Of a stretch of DNA of 64,000 nt, positions 40,951 to 48,381 are shown piece after piece (the first letter of the stretch is position 1; every line of letters starts with the position of its first letter). The position numbers and the translations under genes were made by a program. The stretch comes from DASSUW01 sp963835525 (GTDB lineage: Bacteria; Actinomycetota; Thermoleophilia; Solirubrobacterales; Solirubrobacteraceae), in the NCBI GenBank assembly GCA_963835525.1, contig CAWIFM010000004.1:248001-312000 (forward strand), in the 5' to 3' direction. The notes under the pieces are model-generated. The model did no database searches and had not been told where the DNA came from. It saw nothing but the letters and a program-made list of their open reading frames with translations.

Positions 40951-42812
40951 CCGAGCATCAGCTCGCCGATCTCGCGACTCAGGGCGCTCGCGCTGTGGCC
41001 GCCCCGCTGGCGGTTGGACAGCACCGAGATCACGATGCCGTCGTCGGGGTAGATCCGCAGGTAGGCGTTGGAGCCGGGCTGGCCGCCCGCCTTGCCGACC
41101 ACGCGCTGGCCGCTGTCGGCCGAGCCGACGTCCCAGCCCATCGCGTAGCTGCCGATCGGATCCCACATCTCCTCGCGCTGGTCCTCGCTGATGATCGTGC
41201 CGTCGAGGACCCCCATCCCGAACCGGGTGAGGTCGCGGGACGAGGAGACGAAGCCGCCGCCGCCCCACTTGTTCGTGGTGTCGTCTCCGGCGTACTCGTC
41301 GTTGTTGGTCTTGTAGAGCGTCGCACGGTCAAGCGAGCCGGCGAGGTTCTCGGTCCGCAGGGTCGTGAGCCCGAACGGGACCGTGAGGTCGTCGAGCGCG
41401 ATCTGGTCGAACGACTGCCCCTCGAGGCCTTCGAACACCGCCGAGGGGGCGTTGTACGAGTAGGTGCTGTACTCGTACTCGCCGGGCGTGCAGGCCAGCG
41501 GCTGGTCCATGAACGCCTCGAGGACCTCGAGCGAGGAGTCGTACGCGGTGTGGTTCTGCGACGACATGCCCTCGGGGTAGTGCACGAGGCAGCTGCGGTT
41601 CATCAGTGCCTGCCGCACGGTGTACGTGTGGTGCGCGGGCAGCTGCGGCAGGTAGTCCTGGATCGGGTCGTCGAGGTCGAGTGACGGGTGCTCGGCGGCC
41701 ATGCGCATCGCGAGGACGCCGGTGACCGCCTTGCTGACCGACGCGATGCGGTTGACGGAGCCGCTGTGCATCCAGACGTCGTCGGCGACGTCCTGGTCGC
41801 CGGCGCCGCCGAGGTAGACGAGCTTCCCGTCGTGCGCGATGGCGATGCCGATGCCCGGCACGTCGTGCTCGTCGCGCTCGGCCTTGACGAGGGCGTCGAC
41901 GTCGGTGCGGAGCGGCCAGTTCGGGCGGCTCGTGTTCTGGCGCCAGATGCCGGAGTAGCGGATGCCCGACGGCGTGTCGTACTTCTCGTAGTTGTCGAGC
42001 CGGTAGCCCTTGTCGTAGAGCTGGTTCCAGCGGTTGCGGTAGCCGGTGGCGGTGAGGTCGCGGTACAGGTACCAGCCGCGCCCGCTGCGGTTCTCGGTCC
42101 AGATGCCGGCGTAGCGCATGCCGCCGCCGGTCTCGATCGCCTCGAAGTCGAGGCTCCGCAGGCCCTCGTCGGCGTACGTCTTGAACGTGCTCGAGAACTG
42201 CGCCGACGTCATGTTGCGCTTGAGCTTCCAGGCGAGCGACTCGCGGTTCTCGACCCAGACCGCGCCGTAGCGGAGCTCGTTGCCGACCTCGTAGACCTCG
42301 AAGTCGATGGGCAGGTAGCCGCGGTCGCGGTACTGGTCGAACTTCTCCGAGAACTGCGACGACGTCACGTTGCGGTACGACGCCCAGCCGAAGCTCTCGC
42401 GGTTCTCGACCCACACGCCGGCGTACAGACGGTCGCCGCCATGGACGTAGGTCTCCTGGTCGACGAGCCGGTAGCCGCGGTCGCGGTAGTCCGTCCAGCG
42501 CTCGTGGAACTCGTCGTGCGACAGGTTCCGCAGGCTGGCCCAGCCGCGCCCGTCGGGGTTCGGCCTGAACACGGCTCCGACGCGATACGCGCCGTCGATG
42601 ACGTCGACCTCGAGGTCGATGACCATGTACTCGGCCTTCAGGGCCGCGAACTTGGCGGCGAACTGGGAGCTCGTCAGGTTGCGGTACGAGAGCCACCCGG
42701 TCTCGTTCGGGTCGAACACGCTGGTCGGGACGGCCGGCGTGGCGCTCGCCGGGCTCGCGAGGGCGAGGCAGGCGGCGAGCGTGGCGAGGATGAGGGTGAT
42801 ACGGACGGACAT
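40947..42812 (-). CDS. Exported beta-lactamase-fold serine hydrolase with six N-terminal tandem repeats
   Basis: 621 residues with signal peptide (ITLILATLAACLALASPASA) and a strong Shine-Dalgarno (AAGGAGG) before ATG 42812. Residues ~38-300 hold tandem repeats with a Trp at 40, 91, 143, 195, 247 and 299, a steady ~52-residue period: GWxSYRNLTSSQFxxKF, then VWVENRES. They resemble the bacterial tandem repeat domain seen beside beta-lactamase folds. The catalytic domain has S358-V-S-K361 (SxxK), a Tyr motif near YSTYSYNAP (~451) and a GKAGGQPGS segment near the end. The same architecture is known in fungal polyglycine hydrolases that cut plant chitinases; a peptidase or esterase role is inference. 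Confidence 0.85.
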   Translation of the reverse strand: MSVRITLILATLAACLALASPASATPAVPTSVFDPNETGWLSYRNLTSSQFAAKFAALKAEYMVIDLEVDVIDGAYRVGAVFRPNPDGRGWASLRNLSHDEFHERWTDYRDRGYRLVDQETYVHGGDRLYAGVWVENRESFGWASYRNVTSSQFSEKFDQYRDRGYLPIDFEVYEVGNELRYGAVWVENRESLAWKLKRNMTSAQFSSTFKTYADEGLRSLDFEAIETGGGMRYAGIWTENRSGRGWYLYRDLTATGYRNRWNQLYDKGYRLDNYEKYDTPSGIRYSGIWRQNTSRPNWPLRTDVDALVKAERDEHDVPGIGIAIAHDGKLVYLGGAGDQDVADDVWMHSGSVNRIASVSKAVTGVLAMRMAAEHPSLDLDDPIQDYLPQLPAHHTYTVRQALMNRSCLVHYPEGMSSQNHTAYDSSLEVLEAFMDQPLACTPGEYEYSTYSYNAPSAVFEGLEGQSFDQIALDDLTVPFGLTTLRTENLAGSLDRATLYKTNNDEYAGDDTTNKWGGGGFVSSSRDLTRFGMGVLDGTIISEDQREEMWDPIGSYAMGWDVGSADSGQRVVGKAGGQPGSNAYLRIYPDDGIVISVLSNRQRGGHSASALSREIGELMLG

Positions 42813-42863
42813 CGTGTCCTCCTTGGACGTGGACATCCGTTCAACCGGCGGCGCGGCGGTTTC

Positions 42864-43241
42864 TTACGCCGGCAGATCCAGCCGCGGGATCACGCAGTCC
42901 CGCACCGCAGGCGCGAGCCGCAGCCCGCGGTCCTGCGGCCACCAGCGCATGGCCGCGATCTCGGCAGCCGGCACCGGCTCGCCGGCCAGCCGCGTCCGGA
43001 AGACCGTCATCCACATCTCCACGCCCTCCAGAGCCGCGGGCGCGTGCACCTCGGCGAACGGCTCGGCGCCCTCGATCCCGACCCCCAGCTCCTCGGCGAG
43101 CTCGCGCTCGAGGCACTCCAGCGGCGCCTCGCCGGGCTCGGGCTTGCCGCCGGGCAGGTAGAAGACGTCGGGCGCCGCGCGCTTGCTGACCAGGAGCAGG
43201 CCGCGCGAACCGAGCACGGCGGCGGCGATGACACGGAGCAC
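42864..43241 (-). CDS. Nudix hydrolase
   Basis: 125 residues from GTG 43241. The Nudix box is exact: GGKPEPGEAPLECLERELAE (~34-53) followed by ELGV. The substrate is not readable; 8-oxo-dGTP or other nucleotides are typical. The promoter is the palindrome CGGTATACCG (43247-43256), shared with the divergent phosphatase gene: TATACC (43253-43248) ends 6 bases before the GTG. Confidence 0.85.
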   Translation of the reverse strand: MLRVIAAAVLGSRGLLLVSKRAAPDVFYLPGGKPEPGEAPLECLERELAEELGVGIEGAEPFAEVHAPAALEGVEMWMTVFRTRLAGEPVPAAEIAAMRWWPQDRGLRLAPAVRDCVIPRLDLPA

Positions 43242-43246
43242 GGTTC

Positions 43247-43256
43247 CGGTATACCG
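43247..43256. promoter_or_regulatory. Palindromic -10 shared by two divergent leaderless genes
   Basis: CGGTATACCG is its own reverse complement, so TATACC appears on both strands. On the minus strand it is 6 bases before the Nudix GTG (43241); on the plus strand it is 7 bases before the phosphatase GTG (43263). The start codons are only 21 bases apart. Confidence 0.65.
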
Positions 43257-43262
43257 CTGCTC

Positions 43263-43904
43263 GTGGACGACTGGCGCGACCTCGGCGGGATCCGCACCAC
43301 CGAAGGGCGCACGATCCGGCCGGGAGCGCTCGTGCGCGCGCGCTCGCTCGACGACCTGTCCGAGGACGCCTGGGCGGCGCTCTACGACCGCGGCGTGCGC
43401 ACCCTGATCGACCTGCGCAACGACGACGAGCGCGCGGCCGCGCCCGCGCCGCCGGGCATCGGCGCGATCCACGTGCCGCTGGACGGGTCCGACCGCGAGT
43501 TCTGGGACGAGTGGGCCGCCGACTGGCGCTTCGGCACGCCGGTCTACTACGCCCCGCACATCGCCCGCTTCCCGGAGCGCAGCCTGGCCGTCCTCACCGC
43601 CATCGCCTACGCGCGTCCCGGGGGCGTGCTCTACCACTGCATGGGCGGCCGCGACCGCACCGGCATGATCACGATGCTCGTGCTCTCGCTGCTCGGCGTC
43701 GCGCCGGAGCACATCGCCGCCGACTACGAGCTCAGCGCCGGCCTGTGCGACGACGCGGGGGCGGTCACGGAGGGCCTCACGCGCGCGGGCACGACGGCGC
43801 GCGCCGAGCTGCTGCGCACGCTGGAGCTTCTCGACCTCAACGCGCTCGTGGACGCCGACCTGCGCGCGGCGCTACGCGCGCGCCTGCTCGGCGATCACGC
43901 GTGA
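43263..43904 (+). CDS. Tyrosine-type protein phosphatase
   Basis: 213 residues from GTG 43263 (DDWRDLGGIRTTEGRTIRPG). The P loop is YHCMGGRDRTGM, i.e. HC-x5-R-T-G, and DLRNDDER is the general family Asp region. This is the actinobacterial Y_phosphatase3 type, able to act on phosphotyrosine or phosphoinositides. A leaderless promoter is shared with the divergent Nudix gene. The end overlaps the convergent alpha/beta hydrolase by 33 bases. Confidence 0.87.
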   Translation: MDDWRDLGGIRTTEGRTIRPGALVRARSLDDLSEDAWAALYDRGVRTLIDLRNDDERAAAPAPPGIGAIHVPLDGSDREFWDEWAADWRFGTPVYYAPHIARFPERSLAVLTAIAYARPGGVLYHCMGGRDRTGMITMLVLSLLGVAPEHIAADYELSAGLCDDAGAVTEGLTRAGTTARAELLRTLELLDLNALVDADLRAALRARLLGDHA

Positions 43905-44657
43905 GAGCTGGCCGCCCTGCCACGCGAGCGGGGACTTGCCGGGCTCCTCGGACTCGAGCCGCGCGCCCGGGATCGCCTCCGCGTAGCGCTCGCCGATCGC
44001 GTACGGGTGCTCGCGGTCGGCCTCGTCGCGGCTCGCCACCACCACGACCGGCAGATCCAGGCGCGAGAGCTCGTCCCATGACTCGAACGGACGCGAGCGC
44101 GGCACCTGCTCGAGCGCGTCGGCCAGTGCCTCGGGGTGCTCGTGCGCGGACAGCCGCTGGCGCAGCACCGTCTTGACCGTGTCGCGGAACGAGTCCGGCA
44201 CGCGCGGCTCGCCGTAGGCCTCCAGGAAGCCCTCCACCCCACCCTCGCGCAGCCCGCGCGCCAGCGCGTCCCAACGCTCGTAGCCCTGCTCGGCCTCAGG
44301 GTCGAAGGCCGGCGTGATGACCACCAGCGCGGCGGCGCGCTCCGGATGCTCCAGGGCGAGCCGGATCAGCGTGTGCGCCCCCATCGAGGAGCCGGCCAGC
44401 ACCGCGCGATCGATGCCGCGGTCCTCGAGCACGGCCAGCAGGTCGTCGGCCAGCTCGCCGTAGCCGTACGCCTCGGCCGGGTCGGACCGCCCGTGGGCGC
44501 GCGCGTCGTACATCACCACCCGGTGCCCGCCGCGCTCGAGGTTCTTCGAACCCATGACCACGTACCGGCGCGTCGCCGTCAGCCCGTGCAGCAGCACCAC
44601 CGGGACGCCCTCGCCCGCCTCCTCGCCGGCGAGGCCGGCGATCTTGAACTCGCTCAT
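43872..44657 (-). CDS. Alpha/beta hydrolase
   Basis: 261 residues. Oxyanion motif VVLLHGLTATRR (~20), nucleophile elbow LAGSSMGAHTL (~92), acid at VVVVASRDEADREHP (~207) and a His in the last 50 residues. This is the general hydrolase_1 fold; esterase, lactonase or epoxide activities are all possible. Divergent to the thioredoxin-like gene, with 20 bases between starts. Confidence 0.85.
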   Translation of the reverse strand: MSEFKIAGLAGEEAGEGVPVVLLHGLTATRRYVVMGSKNLERGGHRVVMYDARAHGRSDPAEAYGYGELADDLLAVLEDRGIDRAVLAGSSMGAHTLIRLALEHPERAAALVVITPAFDPEAEQGYERWDALARGLREGGVEGFLEAYGEPRVPDSFRDTVKTVLRQRLSAHEHPEALADALEQVPRSRPFESWDELSRLDLPVVVVASRDEADREHPYAIGERYAEAIPGARLESEEPGKSPLAWQGGQLSRVIAEQARA

Positions 44658-44664
44658 GGAGGTC

Positions 44665-44670
44665 TATTCT
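44665..44670 (+). promoter_or_regulatory. -10 element of leaderless promoter (CnoX-like gene)
   Basis: TATTCT lies 7 bases before GTG 44678 and only 1 base before the alternative GTG 44672. It favours the downstream start. Confidence 0.45.
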
Positions 44671-44677
44671 CGTGGAC

Positions 44678-45415
44678 GTGATCTTCGACACCTCCGAGGC
44701 GACCTTCGAGCAGGACGTCATCGAGCGCTCGCGCGAGCTGCCGGTGGTCGTCGACTTCTGGGCCGAGTGGTGCGGCCCGTGCCGCCAGCTGACCCCCGTG
44801 CTCGAGAAGCTGGTGACCGAGCGCGAGGGCAAGATCGCGCTCGCCAAGCTCGACACCGACGCCAACCAGCAGATCTCCGCCGCCTTCGGCATCCAGGGCA
44901 TCCCCGCCGTCAAGGCCTTCAAGGACGGCAAGCTCGTGTCCGAGTTCGTCGGCGCACAGCCGCCGTCGCAGGTCCAGCAGTTCCTCGACGCCCTGCTCCC
45001 CTCCGAGGCCGACGGGCTCGTCGAGTCCGGTGACGAGGCCGCGCTGCGCACGGCGCTGCAGCTCGAGCCCGGTCGCGCCGACGCCGCCGTCGCGCTCGCC
45101 CGCATCCTCCACGAGCGCGGCGAGGACGAGGAGGCGCTCGAGGTGCTCGGCAACGTGGCGGGCTCGTTCGCGGCCGACGGCCTCGCTGCGCGCATTCGCC
45201 TCGAGCAGGAGCCGGAGCTGCGCGAGGCCTTCGCCGCGCTCGACGCCGGCGACACCGAGAGCGGCCTCGACAAGCTGATCGAGGCGATCCCCGCCAACGG
45301 CGACGACCGGCGCGAGGACCTGCGCCGCGCCGTGGTGGGGGTGCTCGACGACCTCGGCGTCGAGCACCCCCTGGCACGCGAGTCGCGACGCAAGCTCGCG
45401 ACCGCGCTGTACTAG
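44678..45415 (+). CDS. Thioredoxin-TPR protein (CnoX/YbbN-like chaperedoxin)
   Basis: 245 residues from GTG 44678 (alternative GTG 44672). Thioredoxin domain: VVDFWAEWCGPCRQLTPVL with the full WCGPC site, cis-Pro at GIQGIPAVKAF. From residue ~110 come Ala/Leu helical TPR-like repeats (ALRTALQLEPGRADAAVAL, ARILHERGEDEEALEVL), as in CnoX, which protects proteins from oxidation and hands them to GroEL. E. coli CnoX has SxxC, so the presence of WCGPC suggests it keeps redox activity. Confidence 0.9.
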   Translation: MIFDTSEATFEQDVIERSRELPVVVDFWAEWCGPCRQLTPVLEKLVTEREGKIALAKLDTDANQQISAAFGIQGIPAVKAFKDGKLVSEFVGAQPPSQVQQFLDALLPSEADGLVESGDEAALRTALQLEPGRADAAVALARILHERGEDEEALEVLGNVAGSFAADGLAARIRLEQEPELREAFAALDAGDTESGLDKLIEAIPANGDDRREDLRRAVVGVLDDLGVEHPLARESRRKLATALY

Positions 45416-47574
45416 GCGGGCTGGGCCCCCAGCTTGTCGCCCTCGATGTCGACCTCGGGCAGGACGCGCCCGAGCCGCTTCGGCATCCACCAGGCCCGCT
45501 TGCCCAGCAGCACCATCACGGCCGGCACCACGGTCATCCGGATCACGAACGCGTCGACCAGGACGCCGAAGGCCAGTGACAGCCCGATCGACTTGGTGAT
45601 CGGGTTCGGCGCCAGGATGAACGCCGCGAAGACGGCGGTCATGATGATCGCGGCCGCTGTGACGACCCGTCCGCTCTGGCCGTAGCCCGTGATCACCGAC
45701 TCCTTGGCCCTGCCCGTCTTCGTGAAGTGCTCACGCATCCGGGAGACCAGGAACACCTCGTAGTCCATCGCGAGGCCGAACAGGATCCCGATCAGCAGGA
45801 TCGGGAGGAACGACAGGATCGGTCCGGCCTGGGCGACGCCGAACATGCCGGCGAGGTTGCCGTCCTGGAAGATCCACACCACGAGGCCGAGCGACGCGGC
45901 GATGCTGAGCAGGAAGCCGGCCGCGGCCTTGATCGGCACGAGGATCGAGCGGAACACGATCGTCAGCAGGATCAGGGCGAGCCCGACGACGACCAGGATG
46001 TACTTGATCAGCGACGCGTTGAGACGGTCGGCGGTGTCGATGTTGATCGCCGTCTGGCCGGTGACGTAGGCGTCGATGCCGCTGGCCGCGTTGACCTCGT
46101 CGGCCTTGTCGCGAAGCGCCGTGACCAGGTCACGGGTCTCCTGGGTGGTCGGGCCGCTGGTCGGGGTCACCTGCACGACCGTCAGGTCGCCGGCCTCGTT
46201 CTGGGAGGGCTCGGAGACGTACGCGACGCCGTCGAACTCCTTCAGGCCTTCGGTGACCGCGCCGGCCACGCGGGACTGCTCATCGGCGGGCAGGTTCGGC
46301 GCGTCGACGACGACGGTCAGCGGACCGTTGAAGCCAGGGCCGAAGCCGTCCTCGAGCAGGTCGTACGCCTGGCGCGTCGTCGAGTCGGCCGGATCGGAGC
46401 CGGCGTCCGGCAGGCCGAGCTCCATGTGCGTCGCCGGAACGGCGATCACGACGAGCAGGCCGACCGACACGGCCACGACGGCCCACGGGCGACGGGTGAC
46501 GAACTTCGCCCAGCGGATGCTCATGGTGTCCGCGCCCTCGGCACGGCGCCGCGGCCGCCAGTTGACGAAGCGGTTGCCACGGGCCATGCGATGCCCGGCG
46601 AAGCCGAAGATCGCGGGGAGCAGCGTGAGGGCGATCAGCACGGCGATCGACACGGTGCCGGCCGCCGCCATGCCCATCACGGTCAGGAACGGGATGTTGA
46701 CGACGAGCAGGCCGACCAGGGCGATGACCACGGTCGCTCCGGCGAACACCACGGCGCTGCCGGCGGTGGCCGTCGCATGCGCGGCGGCGTCACGCCCCTC
46801 CATGCCGTCCTGCAGGTTGGAGCGGTAGCGGGTGAGGATGAACAACGCGTAGTCGATGCCGACGGCGAGGCCGAGCATCGTGGCCAGGATCGGGGCCGTC
46901 TCCGACACCTCGATGACGTCGGTCAGGGCCTGGAGGCCGACGAGGCCGAGGCCGACACCGATGATCGCGGTGAGCAGCGGCAGGCCGGCGGCCAGCAGCG
47001 AGCCGAGCGTGATGGCCAGCACGAGGAAGCCGACCATCAGGCCAAGGCTCTCGGAGTTGGCGTGCGACTCGTCGGTGACGAGGCCGCCGCCGAACTCGGT
47101 CTGGAGCCCGGCCTCCCCGGCCGGGGTGGCCGACGCCTCGAGCTCGGCACGAGCCTGGTCGTCGATCTTGTCGGCCGGGACTGGATAGATGATGTCGGCG
47201 AACCCGACTCGACCGTCCTGCGTGATGGCCTTGGTCTCGTACGGGCTCGTGACCCCCGAGACGTCCTGCGCCTGCGAGGCCTTGGCGAGGCTCGCCTCGA
47301 CCGCCGCCTTGTTGTCGGCGTCGGTCAGCTTCTCGCCCTCAGGGGCCGCGAACACGAGCCGGGCGTAGGTGCCGGACGCGGCCGGGTACTTCGCCTCCAG
47401 CAGCGTCTGGGCCTCCTGCGACTCGGTGCCGGGCACCGAGAACTTGTCGTTGGTCTTGCCGCCGAACGCGGCGGCGCTGGCGACGACGGCCACCAGCACC
47501 GTCGCCCAGATGGCGACCACGCGCCAACGGTGCTCGAAGGCCCAGCCTCCGAGCTTGAACAGACGAGTTGCCAT
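45412..47574 (-). CDS. MMPL family RND-type exporter
   Basis: 720 residues. N-terminal helix (WRVVAIWATVLVAVVASAAAF), a first extracytoplasmic loop, five-helix block with GLAVGIDYALFILTRYRSNL (~225, the GxDYxLF motif of MMPL proteins), a second loop and second block with GLAMDYEVFLVSRMREHFT (~590). The matching Asp-Tyr pairs are the proton relay. MMPL proteins export lipids or drugs. A Shine-Dalgarno (AAGGAGAGG) lies within the 3' end of PAP2, so the two are co-transcribed. Confidence 0.92.
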   Translation of the reverse strand: MATRLFKLGGWAFEHRWRVVAIWATVLVAVVASAAAFGGKTNDKFSVPGTESQEAQTLLEAKYPAASGTYARLVFAAPEGEKLTDADNKAAVEASLAKASQAQDVSGVTSPYETKAITQDGRVGFADIIYPVPADKIDDQARAELEASATPAGEAGLQTEFGGGLVTDESHANSESLGLMVGFLVLAITLGSLLAAGLPLLTAIIGVGLGLVGLQALTDVIEVSETAPILATMLGLAVGIDYALFILTRYRSNLQDGMEGRDAAAHATATAGSAVVFAGATVVIALVGLLVVNIPFLTVMGMAAAGTVSIAVLIALTLLPAIFGFAGHRMARGNRFVNWRPRRRAEGADTMSIRWAKFVTRRPWAVVAVSVGLLVVIAVPATHMELGLPDAGSDPADSTTRQAYDLLEDGFGPGFNGPLTVVVDAPNLPADEQSRVAGAVTEGLKEFDGVAYVSEPSQNEAGDLTVVQVTPTSGPTTQETRDLVTALRDKADEVNAASGIDAYVTGQTAINIDTADRLNASLIKYILVVVGLALILLTIVFRSILVPIKAAAGFLLSIAASLGLVVWIFQDGNLAGMFGVAQAGPILSFLPILLIGILFGLAMDYEVFLVSRMREHFTKTGRAKESVITGYGQSGRVVTAAAIIMTAVFAAFILAPNPITKSIGLSLAFGVLVDAFVIRMTVVPAVMVLLGKRAWWMPKRLGRVLPEVDIEGDKLGAQPA

Positions 47575-47579
47575 TTCGG

Positions 47580-48305
47580 TTACCTCTCCTTGCGGTTGAA
47601 CAGGCGGATGGCCGCGAGGGCCACCAGGACCACGACGACACCCGCCGCGGAATCGAGGAAGTAGTGGTTGCCGGTGGCCGAGACGGTCACGGCCATCAGC
47701 ACCGGATGGAGCGCGAAGACCCAGCGCAGCGCGTTGCCGCGCAGGGAGCGGAAGCCGAAGATCCCGACCAGCAGGCTCCAGCCGACGTGCATGCTCGGCA
47801 TCGCCGCGTACGGGTTGAACGGGATCAGGCCACCGAGCGAGCCGGTGTCGTGGCCGGCCGCGAGCCCGACGGTGTCGGCGATGCCGATGCCGGGCACCAG
47901 CCGCGGCGGCGCCATCGGGAGCAGCGCGTACACGACCGCGGCGAAGGCCAGCGAGACGAACAGGGCCGTCCGCAGCTGGCCGTAGTAGCCGCGGTTCGTG
48001 AACGCGAGCCAGATCAGCGTCGCGCCCACGACGGGCCCGAAGCCGACCATGTAGTAGGTCGAGAAGAAGCCGTGGAAGGCCGACAGCGCGTCCTGCACGG
48101 CACCCTCGTGGAAGATGGACAGGCTGCGCTCGAGCGAGATCAGGTCATGGGCGTTGACGAGGGCGGTCGAGAAGCTGTCGATCGACACGCCGCGGATCGC
48201 GAGATAGACCGGGTACAGCCCGAGCCACAGCAGGAGTTCGTAGGAGACGAACCGGAGCCGGCCGGTGCCGGCTCTCGGCCTGGGGAGTGCGACGGCGGTG
48301 CTCAT
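47580..48305 (-). CDS. PAP2-type membrane phosphatase / phosphotransferase
   Basis: 241 residues with six membrane helices. The catalytic motifs are FNPYAAMPSMHVGWSLL (~165) and SATGNHYFLDSAAG (~215), the PAP2_3 pattern of inositolphosphotransferase-like proteins (Aur1/Ipt1 relatives). Acts on a lipid phosphate or transfers phosphoinositol; the next gene exports lipid-like substrates, so a lipid pathway is a fair inference. A possible LAL-regulator site lies 59 bases upstream. Confidence 0.82.
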   Translation of the reverse strand: MSTAVALPRPRAGTGRLRFVSYELLLWLGLYPVYLAIRGVSIDSFSTALVNAHDLISLERSLSIFHEGAVQDALSAFHGFFSTYYMVGFGPVVGATLIWLAFTNRGYYGQLRTALFVSLAFAAVVYALLPMAPPRLVPGIGIADTVGLAAGHDTGSLGGLIPFNPYAAMPSMHVGWSLLVGIFGFRSLRGNALRWVFALHPVLMAVTVSATGNHYFLDSAAGVVVVLVALAAIRLFNRKER

Positions 48306-48328
48306 GGGCCGAGAAGGTCCCAGGAGCC

Positions 48329-48349
48329 GACCCTGGTCGAATCAGGGTC
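48329..48349. other. Inverted repeat upstream of PAP2
   Basis: GACCCTG (48329-48335) and CAGGGTC (48343-48349) form a perfect 7-bp stem with a 7-base loop. It lies between the LAL stop and the PAP2 start, and could be the LAL terminator or a leader hairpin. Confidence 0.4.
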
Positions 48350-48363
48350 CTGCCGAGTCGGAT

Positions 48364-48381
48364 CCCTAGTCGTGCCTAGGG
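48364..48381. promoter_or_regulatory. Shared LAL-linked element, copy 1 (PAP2-MMPL)
   Basis: CCCTAG-TCGTGC-CTAGGG, an inverted repeat over the LAL stop codon and upstream of PAP2. Its reverse complement CCTAGG-CAC-GACTAG matches copy 2 (CCTAGGGCACCGACTAG, 51055-51071) apart from two single-base insertions. Confidence 0.45.

Noticed and set aside
45727..47664. 645-residue plus-strand open frame rich in His, Asp, Arg and Gln
   Set aside because: Antisense of the MMPL exporter gene; low-complexity composition and no domain.
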